The position numbers were made by a program, and so were the translations under genes. Under the pieces are notes generated by a model. It was not told the DNA's origin. It searched no databases and was given only the letters and a program-made list of their open reading frames with translations. DNA of 64,000 nt. Origin: Echeneis naucrates (taxonomy: Eukaryota > Chordata > Actinopteri > Carangiformes > Echeneidae). Shown here one piece after another: positions 29,164 through 44,400 of this stretch (within the stretch, counting starts at the first letter, position 1; every line of letters starts with the position of its first letter). Location: the NCBI RefSeq assembly GCF_900963305.1, contig NC_042530.1, forward strand, positions 62,001 to 126,000. The letters are read 5' to 3'.

Positions 29164-31050
29164 CAGACATTGGGGTCCCCCATTGTTTTCGATTCAGTCA
29201 TCATTCAGATTTAATGTTGTGATGTCACAACTGTGATCTCAGGTATGTCTTTGATGTCATATTCTCTCACCTTGCCTGAGACCACCTGAGAATCTGCCTC
29301 CGTTGAGAGGCGGAGCTAAACAGGGGTGAACTACTAAGACTGAACAATAACCTCAGGCTGACCATGTGAAAGGAGGCAGAGCCTAAAAGATGTGAGAGTA
29401 AACAACATGTGCTTCAAATGGCTGCTGCTGTCTGATTGGCTGTAAGTAGAAACTCGAATGCAGATCCCATTTTTGTAAACTGACAGTCCAGTAAAAACAC
29501 AAATTCATGAAAGAGAAGAGTAGCATAAAAAATATCAGGAGAACTTTATTTTCATTACAATGTTTTATAAATGCTGAAAATTGTATGAAGAAAAAATATT
29601 TTACATTTATAAATTATATAATTAAATGTCAACATTGCAAATAAAATAAAAAAAGATTGAAAATCTAAAAATATTAGTTCCAAATTGCTCAGTCAAAAAA
29701 AGTTTTAAGGTCTCATCTTTTTATAAATAAGGGGGCCCATAAAACACCACAGATGACATCCTACTGGCTCCGCCCCAGTTAGAGGATTTCAGGTGAGATG
29801 CCACGCCCCCTGTATCTCAACTGAAAACATTTGTATTTATATTTATATTTTATTGGTATTTTAACCCCAGACAAGCTGCCAGGACATTTTTTCCCTCAGG
29901 TTTCCACAATAACAGGTGATGCTATTATTATTACTTCCTGTTTCTGTCAGTGTTTAATGAGCTAAATAAAGTTTTTGATCTGATCATTGATTGGCTCGTT
30001 TGCCTCGTTAACTAGGTGATAAAATGTAGTTTAGACTATTGAATATTGATCAGGTGAAAGGTCAAAGATGCTCCAGTGCCACCTTGTTTGAGGCCTGAGC
30101 TCTTCTTTGGCAGTGGGGAAGGGGTCCACCCTGGATCAATGTAGTTGTAGGTTAAATGTAGACTGGGAGATGTAGTTTTAATCCAAAGGGGTCAAAAGAA
30201 ATGTTAAAGTGCAGGCTCCCACTAAGTTACCCATAATTCACAGCTGTGTGCACGAGGATGACAAAGAAGCTGAGTTGCTGATGTTTCATGTACGGAGGCT
30301 CAACGAGGAAAAACTAATTGTTCAGCTCCTGTTGAGCTGTTCTGCCTCCCTCTCCTACTAACAACATCCCAGAATCCACATCAGTCCCCCCCCCCCCCCC
30401 CCACCACCAGGCATTTCTCTCTCTCTTTGTAGGAGGAGACTCGTTTACCCCACTGCAGAAACACAGAAGGGTCGAGAGAGGTTTAAAGTGACAGAGAGAG
30501 GAAGGAGCGGGGGGGGGGGGGGGGGTTAAACACCGAGCAGCAGCAGGAGGATGAGGAGGAGGGGAACGATGAAGGTGAAGAGAAAAGACAAGAAACATGA
30601 GCCAACAGCAGCCGTGAGTATAAGTGTCTGTGTGCGTGGTGTTCATGATCGATCCGCGGATCAATTATATTCTATACGGTCTGTGTCGTGGTTGATCTTT
30701 ATTGATAGACACTATTCTACACTGATCATCTATTGACAGTCAATACTAAACTGGATGGATCCTTTCACATGTAGTGACTATTACTGATGTGAGTATTGAC
30801 CAGGTGATCAGCGAAGTGTATGTATTACATGTATTGATCATTACTGATCAGTGTCTATCAGTATTTATCAGTGTTATTGTGAGGGTGGAGGAAGAAGACC
30901 TCTGCTGTGGTGGAGCTGCAGAGGATGCTGGGAGAAGCAGTTCGTTCAAATGAGCATTGTCTGTTTCCCTGAAAGGATGTTGGCAACTGAATCCAGGTGA
31001 GGTGGCATTGGGTGGGTGTGGCCTGTAGTGCCACTGATTGGTGGGTGGTG
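29164..31050. other. l3mbtl4 3' UTR and tmem200c upstream region
   Basis: Holds the likely l3mbtl4 3' UTR (poly(A) signal near 29965), then sequence without coding signs. A C17 run (30386-30402) and a G17 run (30509-30525) lie in the right half. A short stretch from 30551 ending in a good donor (GTGAGTATA, about 30614) could be an untranslated first exon of tmem200c; this is a guess. Confidence 0.5.
30386..30525. repeat. C17...G17 homopolymer pair
   Basis: A run of 17 C (30386-30402) and a run of 17 G (30509-30525), 106 bases apart on the same strand, so they can pair with each other as a hairpin. Confidence 0.9.
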
Positions 31051-33328
<2,278 letters not shown>

Positions 33329-35202
33329 AGGAAGTTTATGGAGGAGTAGAGGGTGCTGTCACAGCTGGGCTCTGGACTGAGGAGACATACAGCCAATCAG
33401 GAACCAACTCGGTGAGTGATAGCACAACTCTGGACTCATGTCACATCTTAAGCATTAGCATTACCTCACCAATTCGCTTTAAATGTAACCAAACCAAAAC
33501 AAAGAAACTTCATCTGCACTGATACTGAAAATGATGAGTAAAGGTTATGATGATGATGACCCCTACTGGATGAATGCTGTTGTAGCAAAAAGAGTCTTCC
33601 AGATGAATAGGGTTTTTATATGAGTTGAGGGGGGGTGCATTTTAAAATTATTGGTCTACCTGAGTCACTTGGGAAATTATTGACAGGGATGTAACAGCCA
33701 TCACTGAGCTAATAAAATCGTACAAGGATAAACTGTCACCTGGAAGAACTGTCTGGTTTGGATGCTTTGTTGACCCGTATTAAAAGTTATGAAGTTGTAG
33801 CTTCACACTGTCTTCCACTAAACTGCTTCCTGTAAACTGCACAAACCCGATTAGACTGCAGTCTGATCTGCATTGTCCATCAGTGAAAATCAATAAAGCA
33901 CATGAACTTCTGTTCTGTGTGTCAGTCTGGATTCAGTCTGGTAAACAGATGACTTTTATTTTCACATATACACTGCTTGCTTCAAATATTCACAGAAACA
34001 CTGAGCGAATATTTAACATCATTCTGAGAAACATTCCATACAAGTTTATTCTTCTCTGCAATCCTGTTCCAGTCTTCAGTCACCAGGAGATGACAAATTC
34101 TTTGGTTGTTTACAGTGTCACATTGTCACTTACACCTGTTTTCACTTAATTTCCTCTGAGTGAATTTATTCACACAGCTCCACGTGAAGGCATTTCAGTG
34201 CCAGCATGGAGCTTTTGAGGCGCTTTAGTAGATTTTACACAGCTGCTATAGTTTGTATGTAGTTATGGACTTGACATTTGGAATCGAAGCTATTGACTCT
34301 GGTACTTTTACTTTTACGTTTACTGAGGTTCTGGTTGGATGAGTCTGTTTCAGTTGCCTCTGGAAATGCCTACTAAAGCTGATGCGCCTCTGTGCTTTTG
34401 TTATTCATCCAGTTGCTGCAAATATCAATATTCCAAACAAGAAAGTGCATCATGACGTGCAATGTAAATATTTAGGTATCAATGTTTCCTAATAGTTCAC
34501 TGCTGTGGGACATTGACATGGCAGATTCCAGAGCTTAAGTATAACATAACTTATTTCACTGGCTTTACAACTTTAGTCAAATTAACACCACTCTAAGCTA
34601 CAGCAGATGCTAATACTGAGCTAATCACTGACATAACTGAAAACAGCTAAGTGACTACACCCTGATCCACACCCTTATAATTGACCAGTTGGTCCCCTGA
34701 TGTCATATTGATGAAAAGGTAAATGTCCTGAAAAATGCGTTTGATCATTTCGATAATTTTGGTTGTCTATTTTCAGTCACTTGTTCTCAAGGACGTTTTG
34801 CCAGATGTGGAGTTTCCCAAGACCACTTCCAGGTTTCCCTGAATTATACAGGTCCCTGCAGTTATCGACAATCAGTAAATTACACTTAATACTATTATAT
34901 TCCCTTATCACTGCCCTGAGATCAGTTTGAGGGCGTCAGTGTCAATCAGAGCTCCGCCTCCCAGTTGCTCTTATTGGCCGCTGAGCAAACAAGTAATGTT
35001 ACAGTAACATTAAAATAATGCAAATGTTTCTATATTCTTTCATATTCCAGTTTCTTGAAACAATGAATTTCCTGTCCTGTTTTTTAACATCTTTTGTGGC
35101 AGAACCACCACTGGATGTTCTGTGTGGCACCTTTAAGGAACCCTGAAGGAGCCACACCTTCACTATCACATGATAAACCACACGAATGGATAGCCACTCA
35201 GT
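33329..35202. other. Convergent 3' region tmem200c/piezo2
   Basis: The tmem200c 3' UTR ends near 33,920. About 1.2 kb of AT-rich sequence follows up to the piezo2 stop codon, and the piezo2 3' UTR must lie in its right part. I saw no clear minus-strand AATAAA close to the stop. No gene or recognised repeat. Confidence 0.55.
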
Positions 35203-38200
35203 TCAGCGTCTGGTCCATTTGATCAGAGTCTCTGGTGATCGATACAGGAAAATCAGTTTGGCGTAAAGCTCCTCCTCCAGCTCCAGCTCGCCTGTCTCTC
35301 TCACCTGTAACAGAAAATGTCCAGTTGCATCACAGAGAGTCAGCCCATCAGAGAGAAGGATGAGAGCTGATCCAATTGTTGTAGAAAGTAAGCAGGTACC
35401 AGGAAGATGTCAGTGCAGAGCTTCAGGATTCGGTCGACGCAGGGAAGCTCCTCAAACATGATGGAGTGACTGATCCCGCTGAAGAACTCCCTGACAAACT
35501 TCCCTATCACCAGCACCACAGAGGCATACAGTCCCATGATGCTGTGGGGGGAAGAAGCCGGGTTACTTAGTGCCACTCTTAAGTCCTGGTGATAATGTGT
35601 ATTAAGTGATTGCGTCCCCTGTGATGTCAGTGATTACCCATATCCAGCCAGGAAGCCAAGACTTGGAGGACTGACTTTATCACTGAAGACAAAGACTTGG
35701 AGCCCCGCCTCCCGCCTGTCATTCAGTGAAGCCCCACCCGCGATTGGCACCAGACTGGCAAGCGGTTGGTCAACAATCCACCACTCCTGGATCTCTCTGC
35801 TCTGATTGGTTGATCTCTCTAAAGCCAGCAGAATGTCCTTGTACCGGTCGTCTGATTGGACGAGAGACAACAGTTCCAACAATAAACAAATGTTTACATT
35901 TTTTTATTTATGTCATCACTTGAACATCAAGGAAGATGAAACCTGGGAACAGCTGATTAATGGGTTTGGCATTGGAGTCACTGGGAGCTCGTACGAAACA
36001 TGGAAATACCTCCTGTATTATCCTGAAACACACACACAGACACACACAGTGATACATCATAACTAGGTTATCAGAGAGCAGACATAAAGTGTGAGAATAG
36101 TGGTGGACATGTTTGTAGTCTTTTAAGCTGGTCAGTGGCAACAACACATCTGTTGCTTTGATGCTACTCATACTTCCTTTAGTTTCCACTAGCAAGCTGG
36201 ATAACAACCCTGCTACACGACCACCACCAATAACCCCCTGCACTCACACAGGAAGTGTCCTGGTCCCATTCAGAAGCTCGATCAGCTCCAGACGAGTCTG
36301 GTTGTCCAGGTAGGTCACATGTTTACCTGATGCAAGCTCTGCCTTCGCCCCCAAACTCAGATTCCTGATGAAGAATGTTTTATTAACCAATGATTGATAT
36401 TGATTAGTGAAAAGAAGCGGAGGGGTGCGTGCTGACCTCTGGACAGTCCAGGTCACGGTGAGGGGGAAGTGGTCCAGGTTGAGCACCTGGCTCAGGTACT
36501 GTCTGCTGGGAGGACTGATGGTCCAGAGGGAGTTACTGCTGCCCTGCAGCTCTGCTACCGTGACGTCCTCATGACTGTATGCCTCCAGGAACTGCAAGGC
36601 ACTCTGGGAGACACAGGCAATACTATCAGAACAACATGTTGGACCCTCAGGTACAAGAATTACAAAGACCTTACAGGTGTGTAGCTGTAGGAGCTGATGA
36701 AGGAGTTGAAGTCTTCTTCAGTCAGATCTTTGAGCTGATTCTGCTGTGCACTCATTGTGAAGATTGGCTGGAACGACATGTGTGAGTGCTGTGAGCACTG
36801 CTGCTAATATTTCTGACTGTGAAAATAGTAGTAGAAATATTAGCACTAAATTATTATTAACAAAGTGAGTCAGTGTAGGTGTGTTTACCTGGAAGCCTCC
36901 AAGTGTGATGGTCAGAGAGACATCGAGTGGTCGGTTGACAACTCCAGCCACAGATTTAATGAGCGACATGAAGAGCAGTGGAAACCAGACGATACAGATA
37001 AGCAGCAGCACAATCAGACCGCCCATCCCATATTTCACCACACGCTTCTTCTTCTGGCCACGAGGCTGAGGGTACCTCTGAACACATGAAGAAACACAGA
37101 CTTCAACACATTTCAAACAGACGCAGAGCCTAACACAGACACACACGCACCTTCTCAGACTCCCTCCAGCACTTTAAGACGAAGCAGTGGGCGTAAACAT
37201 CCTCCACACAAATCCACGAGGACAGAGACAAGGTGGTGTCTGTCCACACCCAGTCCATCACTGCCCTGAGCTCTGTCAGGAAGGGCACCAGACGGAAACT
37301 ATAGCAAAGAGGCAGATGGGAAAGACAGGTAGAGGGATAGACAAGTAGAGAAACATACAGGCAAAATAATCCTTTTAATTACTGAGAGCTTTAGCATCAT
37401 CTTGATGCAAACTCAATTTATTGCTAACCTGACAGTGATGACATCAGTGATGGCAACTCACCCCTGGAACAGGAAGAGGTTGAGGTAGTTGTGGCTCTTT
37501 GTCAGAAAGTTGCCCAGGACTCGTGTTGGATAACCGGATCGGATCTGATAGGCTGACAGGCCGAAGTACACACACTTTACAAAGTACCAGAGCTGAGCCA
37601 CGAGGTTCTGATTGAAGCGCCTGGAGACAGACAGGAACAGCGGCAACCACCATGTCTAAACTGACACAGACACAGACGCTATGTTGATGAGGAGAACTGG
37701 GCCAGGGTGTTACCTCTCAGTGACTGTTGGCAGGATAAAGAACATCCAGAAGTGAATTCCAAACACTAGGATCACCTGGAAAACCAACTTTCCCAGAACT
37801 GTCTTCCTCAAATACAGGGCCCTGTCTATCACCATGGTACCTGAGAGACAGACAGGCAGTGAGACAAACAGAAAGGCCACAGACAAACAGGTCATAGACA
37901 GAGAGACAATTAGTTGTACCAAACTGGATCAGGACCATCACCAGGAACGCTTCAGGAACTTGGTCTTCTGAGAGGGAGGATGTGATGTCGGCAGCTGCTG
38001 AATGTTTCTACAAAGTAAAAGCAGTGAAACAGTGAGAGAATCCAGAAGTTTGAGTTCAGGGTGAAATGTGAACAGCACATCATTGAATCAGACATTACTC
38101 CAAAGGCCCAGAAGCCAAAGACAATGATGATGAAGTCAACGGTATCTGCAAGGAACATGAGGACATAGACGTCGGTGACAGCACTATACTCTGGTTGGAC

Positions 38201-38433
38201 AAGCGCTCTGAAGAACTGACGGACAGGCTGGTACACAGACATCCACCTGGGTAAGAGAGGGACTGCTTGGTGACAAGGTCCGGTAACATCAGTCACTGCT
38301 CATGGACCTCGTCACCAAGCAGTGTTAGCATACCTGCTAATGGAGTACTTCTTCGCTCTGATGGTCAGTTCTCGAAGTTTGTCCAGCAGCAGATCAAACC
38401 TGCTGGGTTGCTTAGGTCTGGAACTCACACTGC
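35203..38433 (-). other. piezo2: piezo2 exons 42-55: anchor, cap and pore
   Basis: Exons: 38433-38334, 38246-38099, 38007-37920, 37840-37714, 37620-37462, 37298-37151, 37077-36889, 36767-36675, 36603-36437, 36364-36250, 36012-35943, 35851-35638, 35541-35400, 35304-35203. They encode [37 protein letters not shown], the anchor, the outer helix ([20 protein letters not shown]), the cap from [12 protein letters not shown] through [16 protein letters not shown], the inner pore helix and the cytosolic end. This is the most conserved part of the protein. Confidence 0.95.
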
Positions 38434-41400
38434 CTGAAACCACATGGCCAGAACAGCAGCTGCTTCATACAATAATGTCTACACAGTCTAACCCTAACCC
38501 TGTCCTGGGCTGAGAGTGTCAGGAAAAACAGGAAGTTAGACAGATTCTACCTGCAGGAGAACGTAGCTGGGTGGAGCTTGAGCGTGTCCGTTTCCTGCCC
38601 CGTCGTCGAAGTGTGTGGGTGGGGTCGACTGCAGCATTTGGACTGTCACTGTCAGCAGAATTGACCAGGTTGTCAAGATGACTGAGAATGCCAGTCTCCA
38701 TGGTAATGCTCTGGTCCCAGAGTCCATGGCACTGCATAGACAGAAAAAGGTGACCATAGACCATGAGGATCAACGGAGTGGAGGCGAGGACCCGAGCATC
38801 TTTCTGAGGTAGAGACAGAAAGCAGTTTTCACCTTGAGTGTGGCTCTGTGGTAGAACAAGGTGAGCAGCTGCAGCAGGTCATACAGGACGTACCCCTCCT
38901 TCTTCTCCACCCCCAGGATGTTTGGGGGGTGGAATGGTTTGGATCGGTCCAACTCCAGCTTTTGGTTGAATGGAAAGAAACCGAACTGGAAGAAGTACTT
39001 AATGACAATGGTAACCTAAAGAGCCATGGAAGAGGAATTAGTTAAAGAACCACACATTCGAAGAATTCATGTGAAAGAGCAGAGGAACCTCAGTGTAGAT
39101 GATTGCCGTCATCCAGAAGGTTTTACTGGGCCGCGGGACGGATAGCATGGCCCAGAGGAATACCAGAACAGGAAGTACCAAAGTCAGACAGCTTGCAGAC
39201 ACCATGTGGTTTAACACAATGACCAGGTAACACACCGTCTCTGATCTGGGGGGGGTGTGGGTCGGTTAAAGAGACAGACCTTCTGTTCGCTGACAAGAAA
39301 TGGACAATGTGAATTATGGATAGAGCTTGTGTGCAGAGTTTACCTGGCTGCCAGGATGTTATAGAGGGCGTAGCACAGCTGCAGCAGCTGTGGCTGGTTT
39401 CTATAGAAACAATCCGACGCCTCAAGCTCCTCGTCGTAGAAAGTCCTGGAAAACAGATGGATGCTGTGTGAAGCCAGAGGAGGCGACATGTGACCATTCT
39501 CTGACACTCACCTGTTCTCACCTGTTCCTCAGCAGCTCACTCGCTGTCAACTCCTGAGTGCGAGATACTGGCAGACAGGAAGTGGTATTTGAGTCCGACA
39601 GGAAATTGTCTATATCCCCTGGAGTCTGAACCAGCAGTCGCTTCCTGAATCCTGACCCTGATTCTGGCCCAACTTCCTCACTGGTCCTCTTGCATTCATT
39701 CCCACCCTCCTCCTGGACATCTAGCCCAAGAGCTAGGCTGTAGGAGGGGGGAAGGAGGAGGCACGAGGGGGAGGTGGGGGAAGAAGTCCCAGTGAAGGTG
39801 TGTGTACACTGTGGGTCAACAGGAAGTCCTCGGATTGTTTCCTCAACACTGTTGTACAGATTAAGATACTCCTTTTAGACACCCAAGCTAATGCTAAGTT
39901 ATCTTAACAAGCCACACATGAATATGAACAGTTCATAATTACTGGTTTTCTTCTCCTCCATGCGTCTGTGACTTCATACTATACAAAGTTAATGTCTACC
40001 TAACATTCCGGTATTGTAAATGTTTAGTTCTTCTCAGACGGACAGGTATGTTTCTGAGGAAGACAGCAGTCCAAACATGGCAAGGCAAATAACAACTGGA
40101 CAAGCACACTTATCTGTCTAAGAAGGAAAAAAATGAATACATTTACAGCAAAGACAGTATGACCCTGTTAGACTTACTATGATTGTGTTGAGTGAATTGT
40201 TTGCAGGCAAACTGTTGGGCTAACGAGGGCTAAAAGTAGGACACTGAACGTCCAGCTGTCCCTGCAGGAGGACATGGGGACTGGAGAGCTTGGTAGGTGC
40301 GGGATGACACCATGGTAAGGCAAACTCACCGTACAGTTAAAAACTTAGCTAGCATCTCTGATTCACAGTGCTATGCAGGTGAGGGGGAGGCATGTTCCTA
40401 CTGAGGCTCAGAGGATCTTGGCCTTTTGCAGGCAATACTGTTATTATTGTCATGGGCACAGCTGGTGCTGTTCTATTTATATGTAATGCATTTTATTGTA
40501 ACTGTGGAAGCATTTTATATTTGCAGCACTGAGTCCAAAACAGATTTACCTAAAAATGATAAAGTGTATTGTATTATGTTTCCTGGACTTCTTGATGTCC
40601 CTGCAGGAGGACTCACCTGTGAGCACGGCTCATCTTTTCTTCTGACAACGACGAAGATAGGACTCTCTCCATCTTGGACAGTTTTGGTCGTGCTCTCTGG
40701 CTGGTTTTAGCTACAGAGCATTCTGGGCAATCTTCTACTTCTGGATCAACTCCTGTTAGTGAAGCTGGAGCCTCTGCTGAGGTTTGATCCAGTTCAGGAT
40801 AGCCACCTGGTTCTGATGCTGATTGTGGAACTCTTCCTAGAATAGTTTCTGCTGTCACTTTTCCTGATCCCCCCTCCATATCTGGTTTTGGTTCTGGGTT
40901 GTTTTCTTTTGATGCCAGTTCCTCTTGTGGTTTCTCTTCGGTTGTTTGAACTCCTACTTTTTCATCTTTAACCTCTTCCTTGTCTTCGTCCCCTCCTCCT
41001 CCTGCAGAGGCCTCATGGGTACTGAGGTCCAAACCCGACCCTCTAGAGGTCTTCATCATCTGCTGTTGGTAGTAACTGTTGATGGCTTCTCTGGTGGGCA
41101 GATTTCCCTGATCAAACACAGAGCAAACACAAACTAGAATTTGAGCCTTGTCCGAGTAGCGGTGGTGATGGCAGTGTGTCGTCCTGTACCTGCTTGGCCT
41201 GTTGGGTCAACATGCAGCGCTCGATCCGGAGGACGGTTGAGATGTGGATGTGTTCCTGACACAGCCCGCGGAGCCAGCCAGTCAGAGAGTCCAGCAGAGC
41301 CGACAGCAAAACCAGGAAAAACCGCAGCGTGTTGGAGAACCGGTAAAACACGGTCTCTGAAACACACAGCCGTACCTGAACACACCTGTCCAATTCACAG

Positions 41401-44400
41401 AGACAGTACCTCTGATTTTTTCTTACCTGGTCCCTCCTCATTCTCCTCCTCTTCTCCAGACTCCTCTGTCTCCTCGATGATGCCAGCTGATGGAAAGAAG
41501 GAGACAAGTGACACAGATCCTCATCTGTCCTCTCCTACTTCCCCCCCTCCTCCCTTCTTCCTCTCTCCTCCTTCCCTCCTGCTCACCTCCTCTCCTCTCC
41601 TCCCTCCGGTTCCTTCGTTCAGATGAGTTCTTCTTCCACAGTCTCTCCTGGTTGTTTCGAGCTCTCATGGCTGTCCTGGAGTCGGTGATCCAGGCATGAT
41701 AAACAAACTGGCATAGGAAAGAATGTCTTTGATTCACAATACATCAATAATCAATAAATAATATAATAATAATTTTAAATGCGGTCACTGTGGAAAACAA
41801 CATGTTGTTCTTTGCTTTGCAGTGTGTGTTTGTGAATTTAGGCCTCAAGTCCATTCAACTGTCTGGACAATGTCCAGGCATCATTGAACGCACCACAAGC
41901 CTCCATCATCGTCACCAAAGTGAAACTCAACACTTGCTGTTCTTTCTGAGGTTTCATTCTCTCCTCCATCTGTCCTTTATATCTCCTTCATTCCTTCTTC
42001 ATCAGCAACAGTCATCTGGTCACCTGGAAAGCTGATTTCTCAGGAAGCTCCTCCTCCTCCTCCTCCTTCTTCTCCTCTTCATCCTTGTCCTCCTCCTCCT
42101 CACTGTCGGTCTCGAACAGGTAGTAGTCCCCACTCCTTACCACTGCAGACACAGCAACAGACAGGCCACTTAGTGGAAATGAGTGTCTGACGGGTTAAAC
42201 TGATGTCAGTGGTCATGTGACTCACTGGAGGCGTGGTTTACCCAGGGTCTCCACCACTCCTTCTGTTGACCCTTCTTCCCTTCCTGACCTACGGCATCAA
42301 ACAAATGAATTATTTGATTGACAGCTGTGTAGCCCATTCTGTTTCCATGACAACAGATATTTGTTTACAGACCGTCACTATGGAAACTGTCTGGAGTCAA
42401 ACTCAACATTTTCTCTTTGCCTCTTCGAAACTTCTGCTGTCGAGATTTGATGCTGTCCATCCTGAAGGAAGCAAAGGCAGCAAGTGACTCACAGGTCGGA
42501 CCAGTTGATGCTTCTGTCATTCTGTCTCTTTGTCATTTTGTCTCAGGGTCTTTGTGTCTCTGTCTCGGTGTCTCAGTGTTGGTCTGGTGGTCATGACTAC
42601 AGCCTTGTCTTTGTCTTACTGTCTCTTCAGCAGGTCCATTGAGGTCTTCTCCACTTCCAGTCTTGCTCTGACAGCTTTCACCGTAGACGCCTCAAAGAGC
42701 TCTGCCCCTCTGTGATACACAGACATCCCATCATGTGACTGTGTAGCTGTGTTGTACAGCCATGTTGTGTAGTTGTGTTGAGTACCTGGACGCTAGCAGC
42801 TGGGTGTTCTGCAAGTCCAGAACCACATACAGGAAGTAGTGACTCCTGAAGACTCTTCGCTGCAGCAGCAGGAAACAGAAACAGACGCCATCCCAGATTA
42901 TCCCCGCTTCGTCGCTAGGCAACTCACACTGTTTACTGCTCTGCTGTTCAGCTGAGAGACAGGCAGAATAACAGATGGACTGTTAGAGAGACAGGCAGAA
43001 TAACAGATGGACTGTTAGAGATACAGGCAGGTTATATACGTTTGGTGTATCCTTTGATGGTACAGGCCAGACTGAAAAGCTGAATCAGCCAACAGTGATT
43101 CAACACCAACGACTTAATGAAGCCACAGGCCAGGATCTGAGAGCCAGACAGACAGACAGACAGAGAGAGAGAGACGCAGACAGCTTAACAAGTAGTGCAA
43201 ATCCTGCTTTTGTCGTTAGCTAAAAAAAACCCAAAACATTTTAAATGCATGATGATAAAATGATGATGGTCTCACCGACAGAATATTTTTCATGGTGATG
43301 ACAAACACGTTGTAGCCAATCAGACAGTCCCAGTACAACAGGATGGACTTGACTGGTTTGAGCAGCAGTTCTCCACCCACCAACAGGAAGTAAAAACAGG
43401 CCACCAGGTAGCCCATACAGAAGATACTGATCCTGGAACAGTCCAATGTCAGCTGATCAATTTCACCTCAGACTGATGACATTGTTTTACTGTGGTCCCG
43501 CCCTCTCACCTGGTGGTCCCAGTGATGAAGATGATGGTGAGGACAAACCAGAACATGTAGCTAAAGATGATGACCTTCATCATGTCCAGGTAAGACCTGA
43601 AGACAAAAACATACATCAGAGAGACAGACAGGAAGAGAGACAGACAGGCGGACAGTAAGCAGTGTTTACCTGCACAGCATAAAGTCCGGGACTGTGTTGA
43701 GACGGAGCCGTCCGATTGGATCACAGATCTGTCCGTCATCTTCATCCAGCTCACTGTTGTCTCCTGCAAGAATTTGAACCGAAGTCTGAAGCTCCTCCTC
43801 AAACACCTGCAGCTGCAGCGATGCCCCGAGCAGGAGCAGGAAGTCATCTGAAAGGTTAGGGAACAGGAAACACAATAAACACACGCATTCATCCTCGGGT
43901 TATATCGTCCACACCAGGGCCCTGAAACATTCTGTTATGGACCTGGACCTGGTCCTGGACTTGTACTAGTTTCTTCAGCTCTACTGTGACTTTTGCTGTG
44001 CTGGCTGTGCAGTGCAGATTCTGAATTTATTCAAAAATAAATATGTTTGATGACGATGATAATGATAATGAGGGACTTACAAAGGAGGAAGAGTGGGTTT
44101 GGTGGTGTCAGGTAATCAGGGAGGAAGAGCCATTTGACCACATTAGAGTCCACGTTGGAGGAAGGTGGTCTCCAGGGATAATCTGAAAAAAAAAAAGGCA
44201 TCGACAGTTTAATTTACCTAAAAAAAAAAATTTACCTGAAATATTTTCAGGTTTAATCCAAAAAATTTGATCTTGGTCATGAAATCACTTTCACTGCTGT
44301 TAGCCTAGTTTTGTATAAATACTGAAGGCAGTAGGGAAAATATTAGCCTATCTTAGCACAAATACTAGAGGAAATGGGAAATAGTTTCTCATTCAAAACA

